A DNA stretch of 64,000 nucleotides, taken from NCBI RefSeq assembly GCF_014851865.1, contig NZ_JACVAM010000004.1:124001-188000 (forward strand), written 5' to 3'. A program made the translations under genes and the position numbers. Of the stretch, positions 41,750-54,752 are shown one piece after another. Under the pieces are notes generated by a model. That model made no database searches and had not been told where the DNA came from. It saw only the letters and a list, made by a program, of their open reading frames with translations. This DNA comes from Pseudomonas sp. PDM16. Lineage in GTDB: Bacteria > Pseudomonadota > Gammaproteobacteria > Pseudomonadales > Pseudomonadaceae. Each line of letters starts with the position of its first letter. Position 1 is the stretch's first letter.

Positions 41750-43891
41750 TCAGACGCGGAACTGGTCCATCAGGCCCTGCTGGTGGTTGGCCAGGCTGTT
41801 GAGTGTCTGGCTGACCCGCGCAGATTCATCGGCCTGGCCGGACAGCGCCTCGGTCACGTCGCGAATCGCCGCCACGTTACGATTGACCTCTTCGGCCACC
41901 GCGCTCTGCTCTTCGGCGGCTGAGGCGATCTGCAGATTCATGTCGTTGATCACGGTGACGGAGTCGCCGATACGGCGTAGAGAAGTTACCGCCTGCTCGA
42001 CCAGCTGCACGCTGCTCTGAGCCTGTCTGTGGCTGCTGTGCATGGAGCCGACCACGTCGCGGGTGCCGTTCTGCAGGTTCTCGATCACCTGACGGATTTC
42101 CTCCACCGAATCCTGGGTACGCTTGGCCAGGTTGCGCACCTCGTCGGCGACCACGGCGAAGCCGCGACCTGCCTCGCCAGCGCGGGCCGCTTCGATCGCT
42201 GCGTTGAGTGCCAGCAAGTTGGTCTGGTCGGCGATGGCGCGGATCACTTCCAGCACCGAACCGATTTGCTCGCTGCTGCTGGCCAGGGCTTCGACTTCGG
42301 CCATGGCCGAGTTGAGCTCGCTGGCCAACTGTTCGATGGACAGTGTGGTGCGGTCGATCATCGCCAGGCCTTCACGTGCGGCGGCATCGGCACCTCGTGC
42401 GGCATCGGCGGCGTGGGAGGCGTTATTGGCCACGTCGTGGGCAGTGGCGCTCATCTCCTGGGAGGCCGTGGCCACCTGGTCCACTTCGCGGAACTGCTGC
42501 TGCATGCCCGAGCTGGTCTGGCTGGCAATCGCTGCGGACTGGTCTGCGGTACTGCGAGCGTCCTGCACCGAGCGTTTCACATCGGCGATGATCGGCTGCA
42601 ATTTGTCGAGGAAACGGTTGAACCAGCTGGCCAGCTCGCCCAGTTCGTCCTGCTTGGCGTAGTCCAGGCGGCGAGTCAGGTCGCCTTCACCGCTGGCGAT
42701 GTTCTTCAGCATGCTGGCAACACCGAGGATCGGGCGGGTGACGCCGAGAGCGGTCAGCCACATCAGGGCGATGCCGGCGAGGATAGCAATCAGAGCCAGC
42801 ACCACCGAGAAGGAGGTGTCGCTGGTACGGCGCTCATCCAGCTGTTTTTCCAGTGCCAGCGCCGGCCCTAGCAGGATGGACTTCGGTACTTCCAGCAGTA
42901 CGCCCCAGGATTTGGCCTCGGGGATCGGCAGCAGCGGCTCGAAAACCCGAAGCTTGCCCTCCAGTTCGAGGAACTGGGATTGTCCGCCGCTGAGCATTTG
43001 GCTGATCTGGCCGCCCTGGTTGGGGAAGGCTGTGGTCAACGGTTTCCCCAGTTGGCCGGCATCGCGGCTGTGGCCGGCGAGAAGGCCCGCAGCGCTGATG
43101 ATACTGACCTGGGCCTGACCATCGTACAGCTCACTGCTGGCCTTCTGGCTCAGTTGCTGCAAGCTTTCCAGGCTGATATCCAGGCCCAGTACGCCGATTA
43201 CCTTGCCGTCCTGTTCCAGCGGGAAGGCGATGCTGGTCATCAGCACCTGCTTGTCGTTGACCTCGTCGAAGTACGGGTCCAGCACGCAGGCGCGGCGGGT
43301 CTCGCGTGGGCAGGTGTACCAGGCGTTATAGGGGGCACCGCTAGGGCCGCTGCTGGTGTCGCTCAACAGCTCCTCGCTCATCGCTTCCACCTCGAGTTGG
43401 CCAGGCGTGCTCTGTGACCAGTAAAGGGAGAAGCGTCCCTTGTCGTTGCCGCCGAGCTCGTCCATGCCGACGAATAGCTCGTCCTTGCCGTCCAGTGCAT
43501 TGGGCTCGAACACCACGTAGAGGCCAAGCAGGCTGGGGTTGGCATCGAGCGCCGAGCGCACCTGGCGGGTCAGGTCCTCGCGCAGGTCGAAGGCGTCGAG
43601 GAAGCGTTTCTCGGCCTGGTCCTTGAGGAACAGCACTTGGCGCGAGAAGCCCTTGCCGTATTGGTAGGCATCCATGAAGTAGCGCTGGATGCGCAGGCTC
43701 TGCAACTCGCCGCGGGCGGCCATGCGTAGGCGGGCGGACTCCTCCAGCATCTCGGCGCTGGATTGCTTGACCAGTACGGCGCTGTGGGTGGATTGGTACA
43801 GCGCCGCTCCCATCAGCAGGGTCACGATGGTCAACAGGCAGAGGCCGGCGAGGAGGGTGATCTTCAACTGGATGGACAGGCGCGACAGCAT
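41750..43891 (-). CDS. Methyl-accepting chemotaxis protein, TlpQ-like (dCache)
   Basis: 713 residues from [11 protein letters not shown] with AAGGA 9 nt upstream. TM1 at about 10-32, a large periplasmic double-Cache sensor (to about 360), TM2 around 370-390, HAMP, then the signalling helices with the hairpin tip [32 protein letters not shown] region (Q/E methylation sites around it). No C-terminal CheR-binding pentapeptide. Position beside the transporter and CtpM-like gene, and size, match PA2654/TlpQ, a histamine and polyamine receptor. Ligand inferred from that only. Confidence 0.85.
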   Translation of the reverse strand: MLSRLSIQLKITLLAGLCLLTIVTLLMGAALYQSTHSAVLVKQSSAEMLEESARLRMAARGELQSLRIQRYFMDAYQYGKGFSRQVLFLKDQAEKRFLDAFDLREDLTRQVRSALDANPSLLGLYVVFEPNALDGKDELFVGMDELGGNDKGRFSLYWSQSTPGQLEVEAMSEELLSDTSSGPSGAPYNAWYTCPRETRRACVLDPYFDEVNDKQVLMTSIAFPLEQDGKVIGVLGLDISLESLQQLSQKASSELYDGQAQVSIISAAGLLAGHSRDAGQLGKPLTTAFPNQGGQISQMLSGGQSQFLELEGKLRVFEPLLPIPEAKSWGVLLEVPKSILLGPALALEKQLDERRTSDTSFSVVLALIAILAGIALMWLTALGVTRPILGVASMLKNIASGEGDLTRRLDYAKQDELGELASWFNRFLDKLQPIIADVKRSVQDARSTADQSAAIASQTSSGMQQQFREVDQVATASQEMSATAHDVANNASHAADAARGADAAAREGLAMIDRTTLSIEQLASELNSAMAEVEALASSSEQIGSVLEVIRAIADQTNLLALNAAIEAARAGEAGRGFAVVADEVRNLAKRTQDSVEEIRQVIENLQNGTRDVVGSMHSSHRQAQSSVQLVEQAVTSLRRIGDSVTVINDMNLQIASAAEEQSAVAEEVNRNVAAIRDVTEALSGQADESARVSQTLNSLANHQQGLMDQFRV

Positions 43892-44146
43892 GGGAGCGGG
43901 TCCTTGAGCGTGCAGACGACTGAACTCTGTATCGGTAGAGGGGCGGCGGTCTTGACCGCTCTCCGTCGATATCGAGCCACTGGGCATGGAGCAGAAGCAA
44001 TAAACCAGACATGCAAGGCAAAATTATGCACGCAGTGATCAGGATATTGCACGCTTTGTGTTTTGACAGATCCTGATCGTTCGGGCAGAGTTCGGCGCTT
44101 TTTTGCAGGCGATTCCCACCGTCTGCGTATTTTCTGGAGTCTGTCT

Positions 44147-45466
44147 ATGAACGCAGTGGTCGCCGCCGTCGGCATCATGCTGATTCTCAGCCTGTGCCGG
44201 GTGCACGTCGTGATTGCGCTGATCGCCGGTGCGCTGGCCGGTGGCATGATCGGCGGACTGGACTTGCAGGCCAGCCTCGCGGCCTTCAACAAGGGCCTGG
44301 GTGGCGGCGCCAACGTGGCGTTGTCCTACGCACTGCTTGGCGCGTTCGCCGTGGCCATCTCGAAGTCCGGCCTGGCTCATGCTCTGGCAGACCGGGCGCT
44401 AGCGCTGGTTGGCCGGCAACAGGAGCAGGGCGGCAATCAGGTCGGCTGGCTGCTGATCGGTCTGCTGCTGGTGGTATCGGTGTCGTCGCAGAACATCCTG
44501 CCGATCCATATCGCCTTCATTCCCTTGCTGGTTCCGCCGCTGCTGTACGTGATGGCGCGGCTGCGCATGGATCGCCGGCTGGTAGCCTGCGTCATCACCT
44601 TCGGCCTGATCACGCCCTACATCTTCCTGCCAGTGGGTTTCGGCAACATCTACCTGAACGAGATCCTGCTCGCCAGCGTGCGTAAAGGCGGGGTGGACAC
44701 CGCCGGGGTCAGCGTCACGATGGCCATGCTGCTGCCGGCGCTGGGCATGCTCTGTGGCCTGTTGGTGGCGGTGTTCCTCAGCTATAGGGGCAAGCGCGAC
44801 TACGACATCGAGCGCATCGAGCAGGTGGAGAAGGTGGCCGTGCAGTACAACCCCTACAGCCTGCTGGTGGCTGGCGTGGCGGTTGCTGCTGCGTTTGCCG
44901 TGCAGCTGTGGTTGGACTCGATGATCGTCGGTGCATTGGTTGGCTTCGTCATTTTCTCGTTGTCCGGTGTGGTGCGCTGGCGTGAATCGGACGACCTGTT
45001 CACCGAGGGTATGAAGATGATGGCCATGATGGGCTTCATCATGATCGCCGCTGACGGTTTCGCCGAGGTGATGCGCACTACGGGTGAGATCGACAGCCTG
45101 GTTGGATCTGCAGCCGGCTGGATCGACCACAGCCAGGCCATCGGCGCGTTGATGATGCTGCTGATCGGCTTGTTGGTGACTACTGGCATCGGTTCGTCCT
45201 TCTCCAGCGTGCCTATCGTCGCGGCCATATTCGTGCCGCTGTGCGTGCAGCTCGGTTTCAGCCCGCTGGCCATCGTTTGCATCGTCGGTACCGCCGGCGC
45301 GCTGGGCGACGCCGGCTCGCCGGTGTCCGACTCCACGCTGGGGCCTACCGCAGGCCTGAATGCCGACGGCCAACATGATCATATCTGGGACACCGTGGTA
45401 CCGACCTTCCTGCACTACAACCTGCCGCTGCTGGCGTTTGGCTGGGCTGCTGCCATGCTTTTGTAA
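44147..45466 (+). CDS. Na+/H+ antiporter family (NhaC/IT-superfamily-like) transporter
   Basis: 439 residues from the ATG at 44147 with GGAG 7 nt upstream. About 11-12 hydrophobic segments, including two long hydrophobic repeats. Half-site motifs [16 protein letters not shown] in the N half and [17 protein letters not shown] in the C half suit an inverted-repeat ion-coupled carrier. A conserved [19 protein letters not shown] stretch lies near the end. Inner membrane. It sits between two chemoreceptor genes, so it may import a compound that one of them senses. Substrate not determined. Confidence 0.8.
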   Translation: MNAVVAAVGIMLILSLCRVHVVIALIAGALAGGMIGGLDLQASLAAFNKGLGGGANVALSYALLGAFAVAISKSGLAHALADRALALVGRQQEQGGNQVGWLLIGLLLVVSVSSQNILPIHIAFIPLLVPPLLYVMARLRMDRRLVACVITFGLITPYIFLPVGFGNIYLNEILLASVRKGGVDTAGVSVTMAMLLPALGMLCGLLVAVFLSYRGKRDYDIERIEQVEKVAVQYNPYSLLVAGVAVAAAFAVQLWLDSMIVGALVGFVIFSLSGVVRWRESDDLFTEGMKMMAMMGFIMIAADGFAEVMRTTGEIDSLVGSAAGWIDHSQAIGALMMLLIGLLVTTGIGSSFSSVPIVAAIFVPLCVQLGFSPLAIVCIVGTAGALGDAGSPVSDSTLGPTAGLNADGQHDHIWDTVVPTFLHYNLPLLAFGWAAAMLL

Positions 45467-45497
45467 TAGGACTCTGCTCGCAGGCTTCAGCTCAGAG

Positions 45498-45525
45498 CGG
45501 GGTTGCCGATACACAGGCAACCCCG
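45498..45525 (+). terminator. Hairpin after the transporter gene
   Basis: 10-bp perfect stem CGGGGTTGCC/GGCAACCCCG with an 8-nt loop; a short mixed T tract (TTCCGCTTT) follows. Confidence 0.65.
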
Positions 45526-45564
45526 TTCCGCTTTATGCGGTGTAGAACAAGAAGGATAGGGATC

Positions 45565-47247
45565 ATGCGCCTGACGCTGAAAACCAAAGTACTGCTGCTG
45601 GCTCTGTTGCCGGTGATTCTTTTCGCTCTGGTGCTGAGCGGCGCTGCAGCAAAGATCCTGACCGACCTGGCGGTCGATGAAGTGGCACAGACTCGCGAGC
45701 GGTTGGTCGAGGAGAGCCGCCAGGAGCTGAAGAGCTATATGCAGATCGCCCTTGGCTCGGTGCAGACCTTGTATGACGGCGCCAGTCAGGGCGATACGGC
45801 CAGCCGCGAGCAGGCCATCACCATCCTCTCCAAGATCAAGTACGGCAAGGACGGCTATTTCTTCGGCCACGATTCGAGCGTGGTGCGGCTGTTCCGTGGC
45901 GACAGTCCGGTGGATGTCGGCAAGAGCCTGGCTGATCGCCGCGATCCCAACGGTGTCTACGTCAACCGCGAATTGGTGCGGGTAGCCAAGGACGGTTCCA
46001 ACTATGTGGAATACAGCTCGCCGCTGCCGACCGACGAGAAAATCCTGGTGCCCAAGCTGGCCTATAGCTACTACCTGCCCAAGTGGGATCTGGCCTTGGG
46101 CACGGCGGTCAACCTGGACGGTGTCGAGGCCCAGGTGGCCGAGGTCGAGGCGGCCATCGACGAGCGCGTCGAAACCATACTCACCAGCATCCTGGTGATC
46201 GCCGCCGTGATGCTGGTGATCTTTGGCATCAGCGGTCTGGCTCTGAGCAACGCCTTCGTGCGCCCGCTGCAGCAGATCAAGGCCAACCTGGACGATATCG
46301 CCGCCGGTGAGGGTGACCTGACCCGGCGGCTGCCAGTGAATGGCGATGATGAGCTGGGCCAACTGGCCGGCTCGTTCAACCGCTTCGTCGAGAAAATCCA
46401 CGGCCTGGTGCGGCAGATCGCCGAAATGACCACCCAGCTCACCGGCCTGGTTGGCGAGGTAGCGGCCCAGGCCCAGCGCTCCGAGCAGGCGATGGAGCGC
46501 CAGCGCCATGAGACGGATCAGGTGGCCACCGCGATCAACGAGATGTCCGCCGCGGCCCACGAAGTGGCCAAGAGCGCCCAGGGCGCCGCCGAGGCCGCGC
46601 AGCAGACCGATCGTGAAGGCCAGGCTGCCAAACAGGTAGTGGACGGCAGTATCACCCGCATCCATGCGCTGGTCGGCGATATTCGTAGTAGCGGCCAGTC
46701 GCTGGACAGCCTGCAGCAGGACGTACAGTCCATCGTCAGCGTGCTCGACGTGATCCGCTCCATCGCCGAGCAGACCAACCTGCTGGCGCTCAACGCGGCC
46801 ATCGAGGCGGCTCGGGCCGGCGAGGCCGGGCGTGGCTTCGCGGTGGTTGCGGACGAGGTGCGCGCGCTTGCCAGCCGTACCCAGCAGAGCACCCAGGAAA
46901 TCCAGGGCATGATCGACCGCCTGCAGCAGGGCACTCAATCGTCCGTCACCGCCATGCGCCGCTCCAGCGACGCTGGCGAGGACACCAGCACCCAAGCCAA
47001 CCAGGCCGGCGCCTCGCTAGATGCCATCGCCGGCCTGATCGGTACCATCAACGCCATGAACGCGCAGATTGCCAGCGCCGCCGAGGAGCAGACTGCGGTG
47101 GCCGAGGAGATCAACCGAAGCGTGCACCAGATTGCCGTGGCGGTGGACAGTGTGGCGGATGAAACGCGCCATGGGGCTGCCACTGCGCGCAGCCTGTCCG
47201 ATCTGGGTGATCGGCTGGGCAGCCTGGTTCGGCAGTTCCGTACCTGA
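45565..47247 (+). CDS. Methyl-accepting chemotaxis protein, CtpM-like (sCache)
   Basis: 560 residues from the ATG at 45565. TM1 at about 7-28, a short single-Cache sensor ([12 protein letters not shown], then YVEYSSPLP and [15 protein letters not shown]), TM2 at about 200-222, HAMP, and the conserved signalling tip ([27 protein letters not shown]). sCache domain, length and location match PA2652/CtpM, a malate receptor. The leader contains AACAAGAA against the GGA ribosome-binding site. Confidence 0.85.
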   Translation: MRLTLKTKVLLLALLPVILFALVLSGAAAKILTDLAVDEVAQTRERLVEESRQELKSYMQIALGSVQTLYDGASQGDTASREQAITILSKIKYGKDGYFFGHDSSVVRLFRGDSPVDVGKSLADRRDPNGVYVNRELVRVAKDGSNYVEYSSPLPTDEKILVPKLAYSYYLPKWDLALGTAVNLDGVEAQVAEVEAAIDERVETILTSILVIAAVMLVIFGISGLALSNAFVRPLQQIKANLDDIAAGEGDLTRRLPVNGDDELGQLAGSFNRFVEKIHGLVRQIAEMTTQLTGLVGEVAAQAQRSEQAMERQRHETDQVATAINEMSAAAHEVAKSAQGAAEAAQQTDREGQAAKQVVDGSITRIHALVGDIRSSGQSLDSLQQDVQSIVSVLDVIRSIAEQTNLLALNAAIEAARAGEAGRGFAVVADEVRALASRTQQSTQEIQGMIDRLQQGTQSSVTAMRRSSDAGEDTSTQANQAGASLDAIAGLIGTINAMNAQIASAAEEQTAVAEEINRSVHQIAVAVDSVADETRHGAATARSLSDLGDRLGSLVRQFRT

Positions 47248-47260
47248 AACTCTTGGGTCG

Positions 47261-47286
47261 AAGAAAGGCGCTGCGGCGCCTTTTTT
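47261..47286 (+). terminator. Terminator after the CtpM-like gene
   Basis: AAAGGCGC-TGCG-GCGCCTTT stem-loop running into six T. Confidence 0.92.
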
Positions 47287-47369
47287 CATGCGCGCGCGGT
47301 GCTAAATAGCCCGCACCAAGCGGCTCGGTTCGCGGACTAAACAGGAACACTCCTGTCAGGGCGCGCCCG

Positions 47370-48431
47370 ATGCATTCAACCCGTATGGAACAGAAAGCTT
47401 TTCTCGCCCTATTGGTGCTGGTCACCCTGGGGTTTGGTTGGATACTCCTGCCGTTCTACGGCGCAGTGTTCTGGGCCGTGGTGCTGGCCGTGCTGTTTGG
47501 TCCGTTGCAGCGGCGCCTGGCCTTGCGCCTGGGCGGGCGTGGCAATCTGTCTGCGCTGCTCACACTGATCGTCTGCCTACTGGTGGCGGTGCTGCCGGTA
47601 ATCATCATCACCCTGATGCTGGTCAACGAGGGCACGGCGGTGTATCAGCGCATCGAGTCTGGCGATCTTGATGTTGGTGCTTTCGTCGCCCAGGCCAGGG
47701 AAATGCTGCCGCAGATCCTGCAGCGCCAGCTTGATCGCCTCGGGCTAGCCAACTTCGACGGCCTGCGCGACAGAGTTGCCCAAGGGGCGTTGCAGGGCAG
47801 CCAGTTCATTGCGACCAAGGCATTCGATATCGGTCAGAACACCTTCCAGTTCCTGATCGGCTTCTTCGTCATGCTCTACCTGTTGTTCTTCTTCCTTCGC
47901 GACGGCCCGGAGCTGGTGCGGACGGTGCGCCACACGGTACCGCTGGCCGATAGGTTGAAGCGGCGCTTGCAGATCAAGTTCACCCGTGTGGTGCGGGCAA
48001 CGGTGAAGGGCAATATTGCCGTGGCGATGGTGCAGGGCGCATTGGGTGGGCTGATATTCTGGGTGCTGGGCATCAGCAGCCCATTGTTGTGGGGCGTTCT
48101 GATGGCTCTCCTGTCGTTGCTGCCGGCGGTGGGCTGCGGGTTGGTCTGGGGCCCGGTGGCGATCTACCTGCTGGCGCGTGGGGAGATCATCCAGGGCGTG
48201 GTGCTGATACTGTTCGGCGTACTGGTGATCGGCCTGGTGGACAATATCCTGCGGCCAATTCTGGTGGGCAAGGACACTCGCATGCCGGACTATCTGGTGC
48301 TGATCTCAACGCTTGGCGGGCTGACTCTGTTCGGCCTCAACGGCTTCGTCATCGGCCCGCTGATCGCCGCGCTGTTCATTGCCAGCTGGGACCTGCACCG
48401 TAGCGGCAACGAAGGGCCGCGATTGCCCTGA
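47370..48431 (+). CDS. AI-2E family permease (PerM-like)
   Basis: 353 residues, with about seven or eight transmembrane segments: a pair near the N-terminus, one after a central cytoplasmic helix region, and a C-terminal bundle. Family landmarks are FLRDGPELVRTVRHTVPL and the C-terminal GLVDNILRPILVGKDTRMPDYLVLISTLGGL. Members export or exchange small molecules or ions; the autoinducer-2 label applies to few. A short dyad ACAGGA-N4-TCCTGT lies just before the start (47341-47356). The ATG at 47385 is an alternative start. Confidence 0.85.
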   Translation: MHSTRMEQKAFLALLVLVTLGFGWILLPFYGAVFWAVVLAVLFGPLQRRLALRLGGRGNLSALLTLIVCLLVAVLPVIIITLMLVNEGTAVYQRIESGDLDVGAFVAQAREMLPQILQRQLDRLGLANFDGLRDRVAQGALQGSQFIATKAFDIGQNTFQFLIGFFVMLYLLFFFLRDGPELVRTVRHTVPLADRLKRRLQIKFTRVVRATVKGNIAVAMVQGALGGLIFWVLGISSPLLWGVLMALLSLLPAVGCGLVWGPVAIYLLARGEIIQGVVLILFGVLVIGLVDNILRPILVGKDTRMPDYLVLISTLGGLTLFGLNGFVIGPLIAALFIASWDLHRSGNEGPRLP

Positions 48432-48442
48432 TGCACGCGTAC

Positions 48443-48469
48443 AAAAAACCCGGCCTCGGCCGGGTCTTT
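48443..48469. terminator. Bidirectional terminator between the AI-2E gene and nuoN
   Basis: CCCGGCC-TC-GGCCGGG stem flanked by AAAAAA on the left and TCTTT on the right, so it can end both convergent transcripts. Confidence 0.92.
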
Positions 48470-48485
48470 CATATGCGGCTGCAGT

Positions 48486-49964
48486 TCAGGGAGCCACGGC
48501 CACCAGGCTGGCGCTCTGTACCAGTTCCAGCAATGGTTGCGGGTACACGCCGAGTACGAAGGCGAGCAGGGCGACGAACAGCAGCATGATGCCGCCGGTA
48601 CGCTGGCCCCAGTTGAACGGTGCGTCGTGGCGCTTGAGGTTCGGTTCGGCCAGGAACATGGTGACCATCACCCGCAGGTAGTAATACACGCCGATGGCGC
48701 TACCCAGGATCATGGTGCCCAGCAGCAGCCATTGCTGCGATTCCACACCGGCGGCGACCACGTAGAACTTGCCAATGAAGCCTGCGGTCAGCGGGATGCC
48801 GGCCAGGGACAGCATCATCACGGTCAGCACAGCGGTTAGGTACGGGCGGCGCCAGAACAGACCGCGGTACTCGTACAGGGCGTCGGCGTCGCGGCCGCTG
48901 TACGGTGTGGACATCAGGGTGATCACGCCGAATGCGCCCAGGCTGGTCAGCACGTAGGTGGCCAGGTACACGCCGATGGCTTCCACGGCCAGGCCCTTGC
49001 TGGCGATCAGTGCGATCAGCAGGTAGCCGAAGTGGGCGATCGACGAGTAGCCGAGCAGACGCTTGAGGTTGCTTTGCAGCAGCGCCAGCAGGTTACCGAA
49101 CAGGATCGAGGCGATGGCCAGTACGGTCAGCAGCTCGTTCAGCCAACCGCCAGCGGTGACCGGCGAGATCTGGTACAGGCGCAGCAGTACGGCGAACACT
49201 GCCACCTTGCTGGCGGTGGCCAGGAAGGCAGCGACCGGCGCCGGGGCGCCTTCGTAGACGTCCGGAGTCCACAGGTGGAATGGCACCAGCGACAGCTTGA
49301 AGGCCAGGCCGATCAGCATCATGCCGAAGCCGACCTGGGCGATCAGGCTCGGCAGGCCGTCGGCGGCCAGCTTGGCACCGATGCCGGCGAAGCTCAGGCT
49401 GCCGGATTCGGCGTAGAGCAGGGCCATGCCGAACAGCAGGAACGCGCTACCGGCGGCAGACAGCACCATGTACTTGATGCCGGCTTCCAGCGAACGCTTG
49501 TTGAAGAAGGCGTAGGCGATCATGCCGTAGGTCGGTACCGACAGCAGTTCCAGGCCGATGAACAGGCCGGCCAGATGCTGCGCGCTGACCAGCACCAGGC
49601 CGCCAGCGGCGGACAGCAGGATCAGCAGGTACAACTCTTCACGGTTGCCCGGGTAGCCCTGCTTGCCCGATTCGCCGCCCAGGTAGGCGTGGACCAGGGT
49701 GGTACAGGCTAGCGTCGCGGCCAGCACCAGCGCCATGTAGTAGCAGGCGAACTTGTCGATCAGCAGCAGCGGGGTGACCTGCAGCGGCGTCACGCCCACG
49801 GCGGGAATCACCGACAGCAGGGCCAGGTTTAGGCCCAGCACCGAGAGGATGAAGGCCATGGCATGGTTGCGCTTCCAGGCGATGGCCAGCATCACCACGA
49901 CGATGGTGGTGCAGGTGACCAGCAGCGGCAGCAGCGCGATGAAGTGTTGAGTCGTCAGTTCCAT
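48486..49964 (-). CDS. nuoN: NADH-quinone oxidoreductase subunit N
   Basis: 492 residues, about 14 transmembrane helices. This is one of the three antiporter-like proton-pumping subunits of complex I. Core lysine and histidine positions are in segments such as GLAFKLSLVPFHLWTPDVYEGAP and LLGYSSIAHFGYLLIAL. Last gene of the nuo operon, directly before a terminator, 9 nt after nuoM. Confidence 0.97.
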   Translation of the reverse strand: MELTTQHFIALLPLLVTCTTIVVVMLAIAWKRNHAMAFILSVLGLNLALLSVIPAVGVTPLQVTPLLLIDKFACYYMALVLAATLACTTLVHAYLGGESGKQGYPGNREELYLLILLSAAGGLVLVSAQHLAGLFIGLELLSVPTYGMIAYAFFNKRSLEAGIKYMVLSAAGSAFLLFGMALLYAESGSLSFAGIGAKLAADGLPSLIAQVGFGMMLIGLAFKLSLVPFHLWTPDVYEGAPAPVAAFLATASKVAVFAVLLRLYQISPVTAGGWLNELLTVLAIASILFGNLLALLQSNLKRLLGYSSIAHFGYLLIALIASKGLAVEAIGVYLATYVLTSLGAFGVITLMSTPYSGRDADALYEYRGLFWRRPYLTAVLTVMMLSLAGIPLTAGFIGKFYVVAAGVESQQWLLLGTMILGSAIGVYYYLRVMVTMFLAEPNLKRHDAPFNWGQRTGGIMLLFVALLAFVLGVYPQPLLELVQSASLVAVAP

Positions 49965-49973
49965 AGCGCTTGA

Positions 49974-51503
49974 TTACCGGACCGAGGCGAGTTGAGTGAA
50001 GGCACCGCTGAACCACTGCTGCACGCCGTGCATGCTGGCAGCGGAGGTGTCGAGCACCGGTTGCGGGTAGACACCGAGCAGGATCAGCAATACGGCCAGG
50101 CCCAGCACCATGTACAGCTCGCGGGACTTGAGGGCTTCCAGCGGCGCTTCCGACTTGGCCGGGCCGAAGTAGGCGCGGTGGATCATCGCTAGCGAGTAGA
50201 CCGAACCCAGCACCAGGCCGCAGGCGGCCAGGACCACGACCCACGGAGCGGCCGGGAAGCTGCCGATCAGGATCAGGAATTCGCCAACGAAGTTGCCGGT
50301 ACCCGGCAGACCGAGGGCGGCGGCGGCGAAGAACAGGCTCACCGCAGGCAGCCACGGCAGGCGCGCCCAGATGCCGCCCATCTCGCGCATGTCGCGGGTG
50401 TGCAGGCGCTCGTAGAGCTGGCCGCAGAGGATGAACAGTGCTGCGGCGGACAGGCCGTGGGCCATCATCTGCACCACTGCGCCCTGCAGGGCGATGTGGC
50501 TGCCGGAGTAGATGGCGATCAGCACGAAGCCCATGTGCGAGACGCTGGAGTAGGCCACCAGGCGCTTGATGTCGGTCTGGGCGAACGACAGCAGGGCACC
50601 GTAGCCGATGGCGAACACGCCGAGCCACATGGCGATCGGCGCGAACTCGGCTGAGGCATTGGGGAACAGCGGCAGGGCGAAGCGCATCAGGCCGTAGGCG
50701 GCAGTCTTCAGCAGGATACCGGCGAGGTCCACGGAGCCGGCGGTCGGCGCCTGGGCGTGGGCATCCGGCAGCCAGGAGTGCACCGGTACCACCGGGAACT
50801 TCACGGCGAAGGCGGCGAAGAAGCCGAGCATCAGCAGGTACTCGGTACCGGCTGGCAGGTCGGTCTTCAGCAGGTCCGCGTAGTTGAAGGTCAGCACACC
50901 GGTGGTGTTGTAGTTGATCAGCACCAGGGCGAGGATCGCCACCAGCATGATCAGGCCGCTGGCCTGGGTGAAGATGAAGAACTTGGTGGCGGCGTTGATC
51001 CGCGAGTGACCCTTGCTGCCGCTATGACCCCAGAGCGCGATGAGGAAGTACATCGGCACCAGCATCGTTTCCCAGAAGAAGAAGAACAGGAACAGGTCGA
51101 TGGCGAGGAATACGCCGACCACACCGCCGAGGATCCACATCAGATTGAGGTGGAAGAAGCCGACGCGGTTCTGGATCTCGTTCCACGAGCACAGCACGGA
51201 CAGTACGCCGAGCAGGCCGGTGAGGCAGATCATCAGGATCGACAGGCCGTCGAGGCCGAGGTGGATGCTGATGCCGAGACGCTCGATCCACTGGACCTTG
51301 AACTCAGCGGCCCAGACCGGATCGGCGCCGGGTGCCGGGGCCAGGCTGAAGTCGGCCGTGGCCCACAGCCACAGGCCGAGGCCGAACAGCAGACCCATGG
51401 TCAGCAGGGCGATCCAGCGCGGCAGGGTGTTGCCGAAGCGCTCGCACTGCCAGCACAGCAGGCCGCCGATGAAGGGGATCAGGATTAGCCAGGGCAGGAT
51501 CAT
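49974..51503 (-). CDS. nuoM: NADH-quinone oxidoreductase subunit M
   Basis: 509 residues, antiporter-like subunit with about 14 helices. Conserved functional segments include [19 protein letters not shown] (the essential membrane glutamate), [23 protein letters not shown] and [19 protein letters not shown]. Inner membrane, complex I distal arm. 15 nt between the nuoL stop and this start. Confidence 0.97.
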   Translation of the reverse strand: MILPWLILIPFIGGLLCWQCERFGNTLPRWIALLTMGLLFGLGLWLWATADFSLAPAPGADPVWAAEFKVQWIERLGISIHLGLDGLSILMICLTGLLGVLSVLCSWNEIQNRVGFFHLNLMWILGGVVGVFLAIDLFLFFFFWETMLVPMYFLIALWGHSGSKGHSRINAATKFFIFTQASGLIMLVAILALVLINYNTTGVLTFNYADLLKTDLPAGTEYLLMLGFFAAFAVKFPVVPVHSWLPDAHAQAPTAGSVDLAGILLKTAAYGLMRFALPLFPNASAEFAPIAMWLGVFAIGYGALLSFAQTDIKRLVAYSSVSHMGFVLIAIYSGSHIALQGAVVQMMAHGLSAAALFILCGQLYERLHTRDMREMGGIWARLPWLPAVSLFFAAAALGLPGTGNFVGEFLILIGSFPAAPWVVVLAACGLVLGSVYSLAMIHRAYFGPAKSEAPLEALKSRELYMVLGLAVLLILLGVYPQPVLDTSAASMHGVQQWFSGAFTQLASVR

Positions 51504-51518
51504 GACGGGCTATTTTCC

Positions 51519-53365
<1,847 letters not shown>

Positions 53366-53369
<4 letters not shown>

Positions 53370-53674
53370 CCGCGCATCTCGCTAGCAGCGTCGACATCGA
53401 GGGTGTTGAAGCGGCGATACAGCTGCAGCAGGATCGCCAGGCCGATGCTGGCCTCGGCGGCTGCCAGGGTGATCACCAGAATGAACATCACCTGGCCGTC
53501 GGGCTGCACCCAGCGGCTGCCGGCGACGACGAAGGCGAGGGCGGTGGCGTTCATCATCACTTCCAGGCTCATCAGCACGAAGAGGATGTTGCGGCGCACC
53601 ATCAGGCCGATCAGACCCAGGCTGAACAGCACGGCGGCGAGGGCCAGGCCGTGTTCCAGAGGAACGGCATTCAT
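53366..53674 (-). CDS. nuoK: NADH-quinone oxidoreductase subunit K
   Basis: 102 residues, three transmembrane helices. The conserved membrane glutamates occur in [14 protein letters not shown] and [15 protein letters not shown]. Overlaps both neighbours by 4 nt, which keeps these small subunits translationally coupled. Confidence 0.97.
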
Positions 53675-54183
53675 ACGGTCGGCTCCTTGGCTTCGTGGCG
53701 GCCCAGGTGGTAGGCGGCGACCAGGGCGGCGAGCAGCAGCATGGAGGCCAGCTCGACTACCAGCAGGTAGGGGCCGAACAGGCTGATGCCAACGGCCTTG
53801 GCGTCCACGGTCTCAAGACCGATGGCGGCGCCGCTCGGGCTGGCGAACAGGGCGTACAGCAACTGACCCAGCAGCAGCAGGGAGAGAATGGCGGGACCGG
53901 TCCAGATGCCGGGTTTCAGCCATTGTTTTTCCTGCTCGGAAGCAGCTGGGCCGAGGTTGAGCATCATCACCACGAAGACGAACAGCACCATGATGGCGCC
54001 GGCGTAGACGATGATCTCGAGGGCGCCGGCGAATGGCGCACCCAGAGCGAAGAAGGTCGAGGCCACGGCCAGCAGCGAGACGATCAGGTTGAGCAGGGCA
54101 TGCACCGGGTTGGTCCCGGTAATGACCATCACTGTAGAAGCCACGGCAACGCCCGCGGCGAGGTAGAAAGCAAACTCCATCAT
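53671..54183 (-). CDS. nuoJ: NADH-quinone oxidoreductase subunit J
   Basis: 170 residues, five helices. The family block [31 protein letters not shown] (third helix, with the conserved tyrosine and pi-bulge region) is intact. Inner membrane, at the junction of the proton channels. Overlaps nuoK; 7 nt after nuoI. Confidence 0.97.
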   Translation of the reverse strand: MMEFAFYLAAGVAVASTVMVITGTNPVHALLNLIVSLLAVASTFFALGAPFAGALEIIVYAGAIMVLFVFVVMMLNLGPAASEQEKQWLKPGIWTGPAILSLLLLGQLLYALFASPSGAAIGLETVDAKAVGISLFGPYLLVVELASMLLLAALVAAYHLGRHEAKEPTV

Positions 54184-54190
54184 CCTCTCC

Positions 54191-54739
54191 TTAGGGCAGC
54201 AGGCCTTTGACGTTGATCGGTTCGGCCTCGTTCTGCGCAGCGCCTTTCGGCTTGCCGGCGATGGCCATGCCGGCGACGCGGTAGAAGTTGTAGTCCGGGT
54301 TCTTGCCGGGGCCGCTGATCAGCAGGTCTTCCTTCTCGTACACCAGATCCTGACGCTTGAACTCACCCATCTCGAAGTCCGGGGTGAGCTGGATCGCGGT
54401 GGTCGGGCAGGCTTCTTCGCACAGGCCGCAGAAGATGCAGCGCGAGAAGTTGATGCGGAAGAACTCCGGGTACCAGCGACCATCGTCGGTCTCGGCCTTC
54501 TGCAGAGAGATGCAACCGACCGGGCAGGCCACGGCGCACAGGTTGCACGCTACGCAGCGCTCCTCGCCGTCGGGATCGCGGGTCAGGACGATGCGGCCAC
54601 GGTAGCGCGGCGGCAGGTAAACCGGTTCTTCCGGGTATTGCAGGGTGTCGCGCTTGCGGAAGCCGTGGCCGAAGACCATGACCAGGCTGCGCAGTTGGGT
54701 ACCGGTGCCAACCACCACGTCCCATATGTACTTGAGCAT
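54191..54739 (-). CDS. nuoI: NADH-quinone oxidoreductase subunit I (2x[4Fe-4S])
   Basis: 182 residues. Two ferredoxin motifs, [15 protein letters not shown] and [15 protein letters not shown], bind clusters N6a and N6b that pass electrons toward N2. The N-terminal amphipathic helix contacts the membrane. Length and motif spacing match the Pseudomonas and E. coli proteins. Confidence 0.97.
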   Translation of the reverse strand: MLKYIWDVVVGTGTQLRSLVMVFGHGFRKRDTLQYPEEPVYLPPRYRGRIVLTRDPDGEERCVACNLCAVACPVGCISLQKAETDDGRWYPEFFRINFSRCIFCGLCEEACPTTAIQLTPDFEMGEFKRQDLVYEKEDLLISGPGKNPDYNFYRVAGMAIAGKPKGAAQNEAEPINVKGLLP

Positions 54740-54752
54740 TGCGGGTTTCTCC

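Noticed and set aside
45546..45553. AACAAGAA before the CtpM-like gene as a Hfq/Crc site
   Set aside because: A single minimal match fused to the ribosome-binding site; not enough to claim, though chemoreceptor control by Crc is possible.
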